64,000 nt of DNA from Mesobacillus jeotgali (GCF_031759225.1 NZ_CP134494.1:2850501-2914500); one strand, 5' to 3'; counted from the stretch's first letter, positions 7,950 through 17,339 are shown. The notes: generated from the letters alone by a model not told the origin. Made by a program: numbers and translations.

Positions 7950-9388
7950 CAGTCAACCCCCTTAGTCGAAGGGATAGCTCCCTGGCCATCAACCGCTTGA
8001 GCTGTCGTTTTTTTCTGTTGTGCCATGAACTTCTTTTCCTTCAGCTCATCACGTTTTTCACGCTTATCCTTCAAAGAAGCATGTGCCGGGTCTTCCTCAT
8101 ACTGCTCCCTGCGATCGATTCGTCCAAGGCCTTCCGGGATCAGATTGAATTCGCTGTCGTTCATGATCGCTGCAATTCCAGTGTTCGATTTTTTCTTTTC
8201 ATAGTCAGGGTACACTTGTTTGAAGTAGCCCTCTGCTCTGCCTGCTACATAATTTTCAGGTTCAGGGTAAGAGGTAATGACACCTTCAAAATTTCGGAGG
8301 ACGACTTTTTCCGGACTCTGTGAAATCAAATAATTTGGCTGAAGAGAAATTTTCCCGCCTCCGCCCGGTGCATCAACCACGAATGTAGGGACGGCGTAGC
8401 CTGATGTATGCCCTCTTAATCCTTCAATAATTTCAAGGCCCTTCGTGACTGGAGCACGGAAATGCCCGATTCCTTCTGATAAATCACATTGGTAAATATA
8501 ATATGGCCGGACACGGATTTTTACCAGGTCATGCATAAGCTTTTTCATAATCGGGACACTGTCATTGATTCCTGCCAATATGACGGACTGGTTTCCGACC
8601 GGTACACCCGCATTTGCAAGCATTTCACAGGCTCGCTTCGAGTCTTCCGTGATTTCGATTGATGTGTTGAAATGTGTATTCAGCCAGATTGGATGGTATT
8701 TTTTAAGGATGGAACAAAGATTCTCTGTAATTCGCTGCGGGAAAACAACCGGTGCCCTCGTTCCAATCCTGATGATTTCAACATGGTCGATTTCCCTGAG
8801 GTTTTTTAATATATATTCGAGAATATTGTCGTTGATGAGCAGACCATCTCCGCCAGAAATCAATACATCGCGGACTTCAGGGGTGTCCTTGATATAATTG
8901 ATTGCAGCATCAAGCTGCTTCTTGGCAACCCCCATTCCGATTTGGCCTGAAAACCTTCTCCTTGTACAATAACGGCAATACATCGAACATTGGTTGGTCA
9001 CAAGGAAAAGCACCCTGTCAGGATATCTATGTGTTAAACCAGGTACTGGTGAATCCTCGTCTTCATGCAGAGGGTCTTCAAGATCATATTTTGTTTTGTG
9101 AATTTCCTTTGAGATGGGGACTGACTGCATTCTGATCGGGCAGCGCGGGTCATCCGGATTCATTAATGAAGCGTAGTAAGGTGTGATATTCAACGGAATG
9201 GTTTTCGTCGAGATCCTGACACCCTCTTCTTCTTCAGGCGTAAGATTGATAACCTTCTTTAAATCCTCCAGTGTCCTGATTGTATTTGTAAGCTGCCAAA
9301 GCCAATCATTCCATTGCTCATCCGTAACATCTTTCCAAAGCTCAATATCCTTCCAATGTCTTGAAGGCTTATATAAAGTCTGTTTCAT
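7949..9388 (-). CDS. kamA: L-lysine 2,3-aminomutase KamA (AblA)
   Basis: This radical-SAM, PLP-dependent enzyme converts L-lysine to L-beta-lysine. The 479 residues carry the cluster motif CSMYCRYC (Cys134, 138, 141), the SAM-binding SGGDGLL segment, and APGGGGK, whose Lys holds PLP in the Clostridium enzyme. A lysine-rich C-terminal tail makes it slightly longer than usual. GGGGGG precedes the ATG. The gene sits directly downstream of a perfect sigma-54 promoter and its activator gene, and is translationally coupled to yokU. Beta-lysine can be an osmolyte precursor or, as the neighbouring genes suggest, a catabolic intermediate. Confidence 0.96.
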   Translation of the reverse strand: MKQTLYKPSRHWKDIELWKDVTDEQWNDWLWQLTNTIRTLEDLKKVINLTPEEEEGVRISTKTIPLNITPYYASLMNPDDPRCPIRMQSVPISKEIHKTKYDLEDPLHEDEDSPVPGLTHRYPDRVLFLVTNQCSMYCRYCTRRRFSGQIGMGVAKKQLDAAINYIKDTPEVRDVLISGGDGLLINDNILEYILKNLREIDHVEIIRIGTRAPVVFPQRITENLCSILKKYHPIWLNTHFNTSIEITEDSKRACEMLANAGVPVGNQSVILAGINDSVPIMKKLMHDLVKIRVRPYYIYQCDLSEGIGHFRAPVTKGLEIIEGLRGHTSGYAVPTFVVDAPGGGGKISLQPNYLISQSPEKVVLRNFEGVITSYPEPENYVAGRAEGYFKQVYPDYEKKKSNTGIAAIMNDSEFNLIPEGLGRIDRREQYEEDPAHASLKDKREKRDELKEKKFMAQQKKTTAQAVDGQGAIPSTKGVD

Positions 9389-9425
9389 CCTAATTCCCCC
9401 CAGCTATATTTATAGCTATTTATAT

Positions 9426-9441
9426 TGCAAGTTCCGTGCCA
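9426..9441 (-). promoter_or_regulatory. Sigma-54 (SigL) -24/-12 promoter of kamA
   Basis: On the minus strand TGGCAC-GGAAC-TTGCA matches the sigma-54 consensus exactly, with the required 5-nt spacing, 38 bp ahead of kamA. In Bacillus thuringiensis kamA is reported to depend on sigma-54 and the activator KamR. Confidence 0.9.
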
Positions 9442-9512
9442 AAAGTGACGGATTATTCTGAATTCAATTAATCCGGTATCCTGCAAGGGTTCTATACAAA
9501 TGCTGGGATAAA

Positions 9513-9542
9513 TAAGCTGGTATAAAAAAAATAACCTGCTTA
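9513..9542. promoter_or_regulatory. Candidate upstream activator site for KamR
   Basis: An inverted repeat TAAGCTGGT/ACCTGCTTA (8 of 9 pairs) has its centre about 88 bp upstream of the -24 element, a normal distance for an enhancer of a sigma-54 promoter. Its run of eight T/A bases lies in the loop and not after the stem, so it does not look like an intrinsic terminator for kamR. The second repeat CGGATTA/TAATCCG (9449-9475) lies closer to the promoter. Confidence 0.4.
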
Positions 9543-9554
9543 AAATTCGGCAGA

Positions 9555-10952
9555 TTAGGAAGTAATTTTTAATTTTTTCATTTTATATTGGAGTGTTTGC
9601 CTCGGAATATCCAGGAGGGCTGCTGCTTTTTGTATATTGCCGCCTGAAGCATCCAGCGCATCATTGATTAATTTGATTTCCAACTCTTTCAGGTGGTCCC
9701 TTAAAACAAAAGTGTTTCGTGTTTCTTCAGCAGCTGGCTCTGGCTCGATGTTCCTCAGCATCATTGGCAGGTCTTGTCCAGTCAGCATAGTGCTTTCACA
9801 TACATTCATCATGTATTCAATTGTATGCTTCAGTTCCCTGACATTTCCTGGCCATTGGTGGTTCAAGAAAATGGCTTTCACATGGTCATCCAATCCGGAG
9901 ACTTGCTTACTCAGCTGGTTATTATAATGGCTGATGAAGATATCGGATAAAAACAGGATGTCCTCTTTCCTTTGCCTCAAAGGCATTAGTTCGAATGTCA
10001 ATACATTCAGGCGGTAAAACAAATCCGTCCTCAGCTGGTTCTCCTCCATAGCCTGAGCTGGGTATACATTCATCGCAGAAATGACCCTGACATTGACAGA
10101 AATGACATTTGTACTGCCGATTCTTCTGACAGCTCCATCCTCAAGGACACGGAGCAGCTTTGCCTGCAAGTCAAAAGGCATTGAATTCAACTCATCAAGG
10201 AATAGTGTTCCACCGTTCGCCAGCTCAAAAAGACCCGGCCTGTCCACCGCCCCCGTATAGCTTCCCTTAGAGGTGCCAAACAGGATGCTTTCCAGCAGGT
10301 TTTCAGGGATCGCTGCACAGTTTTGTGCAATGAATGGTCCATCTGCCCGGTTGGAGGAATTATGGATGGATTGGACAAAAAGCTCTTTTCCAGTTCCGCT
10401 TTCTCCGTATACAAGAATCGGTGAATCTGATCTTGCTAGTTTCTCTGCCTTCTTTTTTATCGCTGTAAAATGTTTATTTTTAGTCAGCACATCGCTGAAC
10501 GAATATCCCGCCTGTTGTTTGACCGCCTTTCCTCCACGAAGCTTAAGCCTTTTTTGTATTTCTACCAGACGTTCAGACAGCTGCTTGATCTGGGAATAAT
10601 CCTTTGCAATTTCCACTGCACCGATCAATTCTCCCTGAACAAAAATTGGCAGGGTTGTATTGACAGTGTCAATTTTCCGCCCATGCAAATTGACAAATGA
10701 CTGGGTTTCATTAAAAATCGGTTTCTTCGTTTCAATTACTTTCAAAAGAGTGCTGGATTGATTGTTCAGTGAAGGAAATACACTAAGCAGCGGCTTTCCA
10801 ATCACTTCGCTGATTTCCAATCCATCGTGCCTGGCAGCAACTTCATTATAAAAAATGGTCATCCCATCTGTATTCACGACGTGGATTGCCTCATCAATGC
10901 ACTTCAATATTGCGCTTAAGATTTCTTCCGTCACATTGGATACTGAATTCAT
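9555..10952 (-). CDS. kamR: Sigma-54-dependent activator with PAS domain (KamR-like)
   Basis: This is an enhancer-binding protein of the RocR/NtrC type that activates sigma-54 RNA polymerase. An N-terminal PAS sensor (about residues 5-110) precedes the AAA+ domain with Walker A GESGTGK (183-189), the sigma-54 contact loop GSYTGA (230-235, a Phe-to-Tyr form of GAFTGA) and Walker B GGTLFLDEL. A C-terminal Fis-type helix-turn-helix (GGNIQKAAALLDIPRQTLQY) ends the protein. The ATG at 10952 is chosen because GGAG lies upstream; the longer frame to 11015 would overlap ablB. It is last in the yodT-led run and faces the sigma-54 promoter of kamA, its obvious target. The ligand is probably lysine or beta-lysine, by inference. 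Confidence 0.9.
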   Translation of the reverse strand: MNSVSNVTEEILSAILKCIDEAIHVVNTDGMTIFYNEVAARHDGLEISEVIGKPLLSVFPSLNNQSSTLLKVIETKKPIFNETQSFVNLHGRKIDTVNTTLPIFVQGELIGAVEIAKDYSQIKQLSERLVEIQKRLKLRGGKAVKQQAGYSFSDVLTKNKHFTAIKKKAEKLARSDSPILVYGESGTGKELFVQSIHNSSNRADGPFIAQNCAAIPENLLESILFGTSKGSYTGAVDRPGLFELANGGTLFLDELNSMPFDLQAKLLRVLEDGAVRRIGSTNVISVNVRVISAMNVYPAQAMEENQLRTDLFYRLNVLTFELMPLRQRKEDILFLSDIFISHYNNQLSKQVSGLDDHVKAIFLNHQWPGNVRELKHTIEYMMNVCESTMLTGQDLPMMLRNIEPEPAAEETRNTFVLRDHLKELEIKLINDALDASGGNIQKAAALLDIPRQTLQYKMKKLKITS

Positions 10953-11004
10953 CTCATCACACTCCCATATTGAGTATATGACAGAGTGCCGAAAAACTGT
11001 CCTT

Positions 11005-11871
11005 TCACCGCCCAAAATTTGGCGTTTTTGCCAAATCCTTTACCCAAACATTCATGTTTTCAATTTTATCATAGATATACACGTTGTTCACCAGCCTGCC
11101 TCGATATGCATAGCCCAATTGATACAGTGCTGCATTCATCCCAAAGGATAAAGCCCTGGCGATGGAGTAAGAGCAATAGATGCCATTTTCAATCAGTTCA
11201 TCCTCAAGACGTGCAATCAGCACCTTCATTAACCCGTGCTTTCTATGTTCTTTTAAGGTTGCGCAATCCGTCATTTCAGCATTTTTATAAAAAGAGTTCA
11301 CTTCCGCTGATGCTGCGCTGACGATTTCACCATCATGGACAAATCCAAAATAAATACTTCCTTCTTTCATTGTTTTGATGATATACTCTGGGTCATTCAA
11401 TGGTGTCGGATAGATTTGAAAAACCTTACTATACAAAACAGACAGGCCCAGAGCATCTGTTTCAACCATTTTTTTCAGGATGTAATCTTTTGGAGGCGTG
11501 ATGTTCTGCGCCGGTTCAGCCAGATGATACACGCTTTTGATGATTCCATCTTCCTGTACCCAGTGCGGTGAAGTCCTTCTTTCGTCGCTATAGAACTTCG
11601 AAAAGAACACACATTCATTACCGAGGAAAAATCCGTCAATACTTGCCTCAAAACTGAAGCCACGTTCAAGCAGCTCTGTAAAATTCTCTTTCCTGCCCTT
11701 AATAATAAGCTTGTCTGCATTTTCGCTCTCCACAAGCTTCTCTGCATGATCCAGAACATGTGGTAAACAGCCTAAATAGTCTTCCACCCTGACCCGCTTA
11801 TTCTGTTGGTCAAGGTAAACAGTCAGGTTATAGTTCTTTTCGGAAAAGCTCAATGTTTTCCCTAAATGCAT
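11005..11871 (-). CDS. ablB: Beta-lysine N6-acetyltransferase (AblB/YodP)
   Basis: This GNAT-family enzyme acetylates beta-lysine to N6-acetyl-beta-lysine. The product is 288 residues. The GNAT core lies in the C-terminal half (FGFVHDGEIVSAASAEVN, then CATLKEHRKHGLMKVLIARLE carrying the acetyl-CoA loop R-x-x-G-L), and the N-terminal half is family-specific. GGGGG lies 7 nt before the ATG at 11871, so two earlier in-frame starts are rejected. Orthologues sit beside kamA in many Bacillus genomes. It follows a terminator-like hairpin and precedes kamR by 52 nt. Confidence 0.9.
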   Translation of the reverse strand: MHLGKTLSFSEKNYNLTVYLDQQNKRVRVEDYLGCLPHVLDHAEKLVESENADKLIIKGRKENFTELLERGFSFEASIDGFFLGNECVFFSKFYSDERRTSPHWVQEDGIIKSVYHLAEPAQNITPPKDYILKKMVETDALGLSVLYSKVFQIYPTPLNDPEYIIKTMKEGSIYFGFVHDGEIVSAASAEVNSFYKNAEMTDCATLKEHRKHGLMKVLIARLEDELIENGIYCSYSIARALSFGMNAALYQLGYAYRGRLVNNVYIYDKIENMNVWVKDLAKTPNFGR

Positions 11872-11897
11872 GTTCATTCCCCCAATTCCCAAATGTA

Positions 11898-11923
11898 TGA
11901 AAAGCCTGGCTTTGGGCCAGGCT
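11898..11923 (-). terminator. Internal terminator or attenuator between ALDH gene and ablB
   Basis: A perfect 8-bp stem AGCCTGGC/GCCAGGCT (11903-11910/11916-11923) with a 5-nt loop is followed by TTTTC on the minus strand. It lies only about 30 nt ahead of ablB, leaving no room for a separate promoter, so ablB and kamR probably depend on read-through. Confidence 0.6.
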
Positions 11924-11928
11924 GACAG

Positions 11929-13350
11929 TCAATCTAGTTTGATTGATACAAGCTTCAGTTCTGTCATCTCTTCTAAAGCGTATTTAATCCCTTCTCTGCC
12001 GTTCCCGCTCATTTTGACGCCGCCATATGGCATGTGATCTACCCGGAATGTCGGGATATCATTGATCATCACACCGCCAACATGAAGGATTTTTGCCGCT
12101 TTGAAAGCTTTTTGAAGATCTTTCGTATAGACTCCTGCCTGAAGGCCGAATTGGGAGTCATTGACTTGTGCTAACGCATCATCGAACTCTTTGAAAGTGT
12201 TGATATGGACAACTGGGGCGAAAACTTCCTCACAGGAAATTTTGTCAGTGAGTTGTGCATTGAGCAGAACAGTCGGCTTCAAGATTTGCTTTTCACTCTC
12301 TCCGCCATACACTAGCTCCGCTCCATTTTCCACAGCGTCCTGAATCCACGTTTTTGCCCTGGTCACATCATTCGCGCTGATCATCGCAGCTAAGTCTGTT
12401 TGCTCATCCAGCGGATCTCCTACCTTCAGCTTACCAGCTTCTTCAACAAATGTTGAAACAAATTCATCAGCAATGCTTTCATGTAAGAAAATTCTCTGTA
12501 TTGATATGCAGACCTGGCCTTGATTTGAGAATGCTCCCGTAACGATTCTTGGCATAACCTTGTTAAAATCCGTTCCTTCGTCGACAATCAATGCAGAATT
12601 GGAACCTAGTTCAAGAGTTACTCTTTTAAGACCTGCATTTTCGCGGATATGCTTCCCCACTTCAGGGCTGCCTGTGAATGTGACCATTTGCACCCGATCA
12701 TCCGAAATCAGCACATCGCCAATGCTTTTTCCACTTCCAGTGATTACATTCAGAGCTCCCGCCGGGAGACCTGCTCTATGGAAATAGGAGGCTATTTTGT
12801 ATGCCGATAACGGTGTCTGGCTGGCCGGCTTAAGGACGACCGTATTACCGGCTGCTATTGCCGGCCCGACCTTATGGGCCACTAGATTCATCGGAAAGTT
12901 GAATGGTGTGATCGCAGCAATCACACCCAGCGGTTCCCTTACTGTATAGGCGACTCTTCCCTCGCCTCCAGGTGCCGCATCCATTGGAATTGTTTCACCA
13001 TGGATCCTCCTGGCTTCTTCTGATGCAAAAGTATAGGTCATGATGGTACGGTCGACTTCCCCTCGAGCTATCTTCAATGGTTTGGAGGACTCCTCCGCAA
13101 TCAGCCGGGCACACTCCTCCCTGTCTTCCTGGATGAATTCCGCCACTCTCCGCAGGATATCCGAACGCTTGTGGGCATCCATTTCTGCCATCGCTCTTGC
13201 TGCTCCTGCCGCTGAATCGATCGCCCTTATGACATCATCCTTGCCTGCTTCGGCAACATCGGCAATTTTCTCTCCATTGAATGGATTAGAAAGCTGACGA
13301 TATTTTTCCGTTTCAACGCTCTCTCCATTTATCCATAAATTTTGTTTCAT
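11929..13350 (-). CDS. NAD(P)-dependent aldehyde dehydrogenase (probable succinate-semialdehyde dehydrogenase role)
   Basis: This is a 473-residue ALDH-superfamily enzyme. It contains the cofactor-binding segment TPFNFPMNLVAHKVGPA, the FTGSPEVGK glycine motif, the general-base Glu in VTLELGSNS and the nucleophilic Cys in NQGQVCISIQR. The SNS/QVCISIQR variants resemble the phosphonoacetaldehyde/lactaldehyde-type subgroup more than classical GabD, so the substrate cannot be read from sequence alone. Its position 12 nt downstream of a GABA-type aminotransferase suggests oxidation of succinate semialdehyde to succinate. AGGAGGGG precedes the ATG. B. subtilis lacks this gene in its yod cluster. 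Confidence 0.85.
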   Translation of the reverse strand: MKQNLWINGESVETEKYRQLSNPFNGEKIADVAEAGKDDVIRAIDSAAGAARAMAEMDAHKRSDILRRVAEFIQEDREECARLIAEESSKPLKIARGEVDRTIMTYTFASEEARRIHGETIPMDAAPGGEGRVAYTVREPLGVIAAITPFNFPMNLVAHKVGPAIAAGNTVVLKPASQTPLSAYKIASYFHRAGLPAGALNVITGSGKSIGDVLISDDRVQMVTFTGSPEVGKHIRENAGLKRVTLELGSNSALIVDEGTDFNKVMPRIVTGAFSNQGQVCISIQRIFLHESIADEFVSTFVEEAGKLKVGDPLDEQTDLAAMISANDVTRAKTWIQDAVENGAELVYGGESEKQILKPTVLLNAQLTDKISCEEVFAPVVHINTFKEFDDALAQVNDSQFGLQAGVYTKDLQKAFKAAKILHVGGVMINDIPTFRVDHMPYGGVKMSGNGREGIKYALEEMTELKLVSIKLD

Positions 13351-13362
13351 TGCTTACCCCTC

Positions 13363-14691
13363 CTATCGCTCGCAGCATTCAATAATGACTGCCTCCAGCA
13401 CATCGAATCCTTCCTCAATCTGCTCATCTGTTATGACGAGAGGAGCCAAAAGCCTGATTACATTGCCGTAAAGACCTGCGCTCATTAAGATCAAGCCACG
13501 CTGATGTGCTTTAGCGAGTATTTCCCGGACCAATTGTCCGTTAGGTTGATCATCCTTATCGAAAAATTCTATCGCACACATTGCACCAATTGAACGGATA
13601 TCGCCAATCTCCGGAAAGCGGTCTGTCAGCTTGCCGAACCTAGCATGAAATTTTTCACCAAACAAGTTTGCTCTTTCAAGAAGTTTTTGCTCTTCTATCA
13701 TTTTAACGACTTTTACTGCCGCTACACAACCAAGAGGACTTCCCCCAAAGGTACCGCCAATTTCGCCAACACCTGCTGAATCCATAATCTCGGCCCTGCC
13801 TGTGACCGCACTGATTGGGAGTCCGGCAGCTATTGATTTTGACATGGTCATCAAGTCTGGGACAACATCGTAGTGCTCCATCGCAAACATCTTTCCAGTC
13901 CTGCCAAAACCGGTTTGGATTTCATCTGCAATAAAGAGAATTCCATACTGTTCACAGATTCTCTTCACTCCCTGGACAAAAACCTTGGATGGAATATTAA
14001 ATCCGCCTTCCCCCTGAATCGGTTCCATTATGACAGCCGCAATTTCGGTAGCAGGAACCTCGCTAAGGAAAAAAGTCTCAAACTTCTTCAGCATATAGGC
14101 GTCCAGTTCTTCAGGTTTCATCTCTTTCTCCTGAGAATAAACCGGGTAAGGCCATTTATAAGTTTCCGGAGCGAAAGGCCCGAACTGGTATTTGTATGGC
14201 TTCACTTTGCTAGTCAGGGACATGGCCATATAGGTCCTTCCATGAAATCCTCTTTCAAATGAAATGATTCCTTTTCGTCCCGAATATTTCCTGGCGATCT
14301 TGATCGCATTTTCAACTGCTTCTGCTCCGCTGCTCAGAAAAAAGGTTTTTTTATCATGAGTTCCTGGAGTGATCTCATTCAGCAATTCTGACAGTTCTAT
14401 ATATGGTTCATACATCATCACATGAAAGCAAGGGTGAAGGTAGCGGTCAATCTGCTCATGCAGTGCATCCACAACCTCGGGTGGACAGTGGCCCACATTC
14501 AAAGTTCCAATGGCCCCGGCAAAATCGATGAAGGTATTTCCATCGACATCCGTCAACAATGCACCTTTTCCTTTTTCCGCAAACGACTTGATTGTGTTGA
14601 ACGGTCCCAGAGGGACACTTTTTTCCTTTCGCGCTAACAATGCCTGTGCCTTCGGACCCGGTATCGCTGTGTTGATCTTTATATATCCCAT
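13363..14691 (-). CDS. Class III aminotransferase, 4-aminobutyrate (GabT) type
   Basis: This PLP enzyme likely transfers the amino group of 4-aminobutyrate to 2-oxoglutarate. The 442 residues include SSGAEAVENAIKIAR (PLP phosphate site), SFERGFHGRTYMAMSLT, FIADEIQTGFGRTG (Asp contacting the PLP ring) and TMSKSIAAGLP with the Schiff-base Lys, all as in GabT. The start at 14691 has GGGGG 9 nt upstream; the longer frame lacks one. It is distinct from the second aminotransferase YodT in the same run, matching a pathway that needs two different transaminases. Substrate assignment is inferred. Confidence 0.85.
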   Translation of the reverse strand: MGYIKINTAIPGPKAQALLARKEKSVPLGPFNTIKSFAEKGKGALLTDVDGNTFIDFAGAIGTLNVGHCPPEVVDALHEQIDRYLHPCFHVMMYEPYIELSELLNEITPGTHDKKTFFLSSGAEAVENAIKIARKYSGRKGIISFERGFHGRTYMAMSLTSKVKPYKYQFGPFAPETYKWPYPVYSQEKEMKPEELDAYMLKKFETFFLSEVPATEIAAVIMEPIQGEGGFNIPSKVFVQGVKRICEQYGILFIADEIQTGFGRTGKMFAMEHYDVVPDLMTMSKSIAAGLPISAVTGRAEIMDSAGVGEIGGTFGGSPLGCVAAVKVVKMIEEQKLLERANLFGEKFHARFGKLTDRFPEIGDIRSIGAMCAIEFFDKDDQPNGQLVREILAKAHQRGLILMSAGLYGNVIRLLAPLVITDEQIEEGFDVLEAVIIECCER

Positions 14692-14713
14692 TGCATGATT
14701 CCCCCTTTTTTCT

Positions 14714-15982
14714 CTAATCGCTGACCTCACACCACTTCAGTAATGCAAGGGCTATGATTTCAGCAGCTTCAAAAACATCTTCAAGCTTGATATACTCATT
14801 CGCCTGATGGGCCGTTTCCGTTACTCCCGGCCCAAAGACCATTACCGGTACGCCGCCGACCTTGGAAAGGATTCCTCCGTCAGTAGCCCATGGAGACGCT
14901 TCGATTAAAGGAGTCTTTTCCTTTACTTGCTTAAAGCTATCGGAAAGGACATGAATCAGTTCATGTTCGGGATCCATGTCGCCAGGAAGCCAGCTAGCAC
15001 CGAACCATTCAAGCACAGGTGAATTATCCCTCAGCCACGTATCTTCATTACAGACTCCGAGTATGGCTTCCAACATTTCCTGCTTTGCCTCATCCTGCGT
15101 TTCATTGGGGGCGACCCCCATCCTGCCCTCAATGACAGCTAAATCGGGTACAGATGATGGCCAGTCTCCTGCATGGATTTTCCCGATATTGATAGGAATT
15201 GGAATCGGGATGCTCTCAAAAAACGGGTCTGTGATTCTCTCATTTCTCTGAGTCTCCAAATCTCTTAGTCTATCAATCACCAGCATGGATTTTTCAATCG
15301 CATTGATACCTTCATACCTTGTTCCGCCATGCGCCCCTTTTCCTTTTACAGAAATTCTGAACCACATCGATCCTTGCTGTTTTGGAAACAGCTTCATATT
15401 GGTCGGCTCAGGGATGATGGCAGCATCCGCTTTATATCCTCTCAGTACCGTCGCGAGGGTTCCAGCGCCACCGCTTTCTTCTTCAATCACACTCTGAAAA
15501 ATAACATCGCCCTTTAACCTTATTCCTGAATTCTTAATTGCCTCCATTGCCATAAGCAGTGAAGTTGTTCCGCCCTTCATATCTGTTGAGCCTCTGCCAA
15601 ACAGCTTCCCGCATTCGATATGCCCGCTGAACGGGTCTTTATCCCAATCTTTAGGGTCACCTGCGGGAACAACATCAATATGGCCATTGAGGATCATCGA
15701 TTTGCCTCCGCCTGTCCCCCTCATAATCCCTATAGCATTTGGATTTCCATTGAAGTCTTTTCGATCAGAACAAAATGCCGGATGGACAGTAAGTGCGTTA
15801 TCCCCGATTTCCCATATATCCATTTCAAGTCCAAGCTCGCGGCATTTTTCTATAATGACTGCCTGCGCTCCGCTTTCATTCCCTCTAGTACTAGGTTCCT
15901 GAACTAATTTCTGTAAAAGCCGCGTCCCTCTGATCCTGCTTTCTTTAATGTAATTCCTCACCTTTTGCTCAGGAGTTTGCAC
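14714..15982 (-). CDS. yodQ: M20-family deacylase YodQ (probable 4-acetamidobutyrate-type deacetylase)
   Basis: This ArgE/DapE-family metallohydrolase has 422 residues. Metal-binding motifs are LNGHIDVVPAGD (first His/Asp), GRGSTDMKGG (bridging Asp), VIEEESGGAGT (catalytic Glu pair) and the dimerisation-domain KGKGAHGG. A GTG start at 15982 is chosen because AGGGG lies about 9 nt upstream and it leaves a 14-nt gap after yodR; the longer frame would overlap yodR. In this operon its likely job is removing the acetyl group placed by AblB, giving 4-aminobutyrate. That role follows from context and from the deacetylase step known in the Pseudomonas beta-lysine pathway. Confidence 0.85.
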   Translation of the reverse strand: MQTPEQKVRNYIKESRIRGTRLLQKLVQEPSTRGNESGAQAVIIEKCRELGLEMDIWEIGDNALTVHPAFCSDRKDFNGNPNAIGIMRGTGGGKSMILNGHIDVVPAGDPKDWDKDPFSGHIECGKLFGRGSTDMKGGTTSLLMAMEAIKNSGIRLKGDVIFQSVIEEESGGAGTLATVLRGYKADAAIIPEPTNMKLFPKQQGSMWFRISVKGKGAHGGTRYEGINAIEKSMLVIDRLRDLETQRNERITDPFFESIPIPIPINIGKIHAGDWPSSVPDLAVIEGRMGVAPNETQDEAKQEMLEAILGVCNEDTWLRDNSPVLEWFGASWLPGDMDPEHELIHVLSDSFKQVKEKTPLIEASPWATDGGILSKVGGVPVMVFGPGVTETAHQANEYIKLEDVFEAAEIIALALLKWCEVSD

Positions 15983-15996
15983 GATATCAGCCCCTT

Positions 15997-16668
15997 TTAA
16001 TATTCGATAATCCTGACCTCTTCTGCGATTGTAAATTCGCATGCGGTCTTAGAGGTAACTTCAGGTATTGTATGTGGCGCAAAAAGTTCAGACAAAATCA
16101 AAGAACCATCCATTATTTTAAAAACTGCGAGATCGGTAATCACCAAGTCGACACATTCTGCTGCCGTCAAAGGCAAGGTACAAGACTGAACGATTTTAGA
16201 AGCCCCGTTTTTATCGGTATGGTTCATCAATACGGCAACTTTCCGGGTCTTTTGTGCCAGCTCCATTGCCCCTCCCATACCTGGAACCTTCTTGCCCGGG
16301 ACAATCCAGTTTGCCAGGTCCCCTTTTTGGCTAACCTGCAAGGATCCTAGAATAGTAAGGTCCACTCTGCCTCTGCGAATCATTCCGAAGGCGACAGCAC
16401 TATCGCAATAAGACGAACCCGCCATGACAGTAACCGGGAAACCGCCAGCATTGCACAGGTTTTCATCCTCAAACCCTTTTTGAGGCGACTGCCCCATCCC
16501 AACTATCCCGTTTTCTGCATGGAACATGACTCTCGTATTCTTGGGAAGGTGGTTTGGGACCAGAGAGGGAATTCCTATGCCCAGGTTGACAACCATGCCC
16601 GGAGAGATTTCTTCGGCGGCTCGTCTGGCCATTCTATTTCTGACATCTACTCCCATGCCCATTTCCAA
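15997..16668 (-). CDS. yodR: 3-oxoacid CoA-transferase, subunit B (YodR)
   Basis: This is the catalytic subunit of a family I CoA-transferase. The 223 residues include NLGIGIPSLVPN near the N-terminus, the active-site Glu in HAENGIVGMG, and GSLQVSQKGDLANW. It pairs with YodS and overlaps it by 22 nt. The start is ambiguous: TTG at 16668 (GGAGG 6 nt upstream) or ATG at 16662 (12 nt). The likely substrate is a beta-keto acid from the YodT reaction, activated to its CoA ester; this is inferred from position. Confidence 0.9.
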   Translation of the reverse strand: MEMGMGVDVRNRMARRAAEEISPGMVVNLGIGIPSLVPNHLPKNTRVMFHAENGIVGMGQSPQKGFEDENLCNAGGFPVTVMAGSSYCDSAVAFGMIRRGRVDLTILGSLQVSQKGDLANWIVPGKKVPGMGGAMELAQKTRKVAVLMNHTDKNGASKIVQSCTLPLTAAECVDLVITDLAVFKIMDGSLILSELFAPHTIPEVTSKTACEFTIAEEVRIIEY

Positions 16669-17339
16669 TTCACCCCTCCAGAAGGAATTACCATATCCAC
16701 GAATACTCCAGGCGTAATGATTTCTTCGGGATCCAGGCTGCCAAGGGGGACAATTTCCTCTGCCTCCGCAATGGTGAAATTTCCAGCCATCGCTACAAGC
16801 GGGTTTGTATTCCTGGCACTTTTATCAAAGACAAGATTTCCATATGGGTCTGCTTTTTTGGCATAAACGATTGAAACTTCGGCAGTTAAAGCTGTTTCGA
16901 TCAAATATTCTTTGCCGTTCAAGGTCATTCTCCTTTTTCCTTTTGAAACAAAGTCATGATCGACGCCGACATCTGTCAATATGGCGCCAAGACCCATTCC
17001 TCCCGCGCGGATTCGTTCTGTCAGAGTTCCTTGCGGCGAAAACTCAACCTCCAGTTCCCCCTTGGTCATCAGTTCGCCTGCTACCGGATTGGACCCGATA
17101 TGCGAGGCGATGACTTTCCTTGCCTTTCCACGGCTGACAATTTTACCGATGCCGATTTCAGGAAAACCTGTATCATTCCCAATCAGCACAAGATTTTTTA
17201 TTTCTTTTTCAAGAATGCCGTCTATCAAATCAGGAGGAGACCCTACTCCACCAAAACCGCCAAACATCAAGGTCATCCCGTCATAAAAATGCTCCATCGC
17301 CTGTTCGAGTGTCGCTATTTTTCCAAATGGATTTTCCAT
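16647..17339 (-). CDS. yodS: 3-oxoacid CoA-transferase, subunit A (YodS)
   Basis: This is the partner subunit of the CoA-transferase. The 230 residues contain the glycine-rich LMFGGFGGVGSPPDLI segment, the GNDTGFP motif, EFSPQGTLTERIRAGG and DPYGNLVF typical of subunit A. It starts directly after the yodT stop (TAGATG, no gap) and its end overlaps yodR, so the three genes are translated as a coupled set. Confidence 0.9.
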   Translation of the reverse strand: MENPFGKIATLEQAMEHFYDGMTLMFGGFGGVGSPPDLIDGILEKEIKNLVLIGNDTGFPEIGIGKIVSRGKARKVIASHIGSNPVAGELMTKGELEVEFSPQGTLTERIRAGGMGLGAILTDVGVDHDFVSKGKRRMTLNGKEYLIETALTAEVSIVYAKKADPYGNLVFDKSARNTNPLVAMAGNFTIAEAEEIVPLGSLDPEEIITPGVFVDMVIPSGGVNWKWAWE

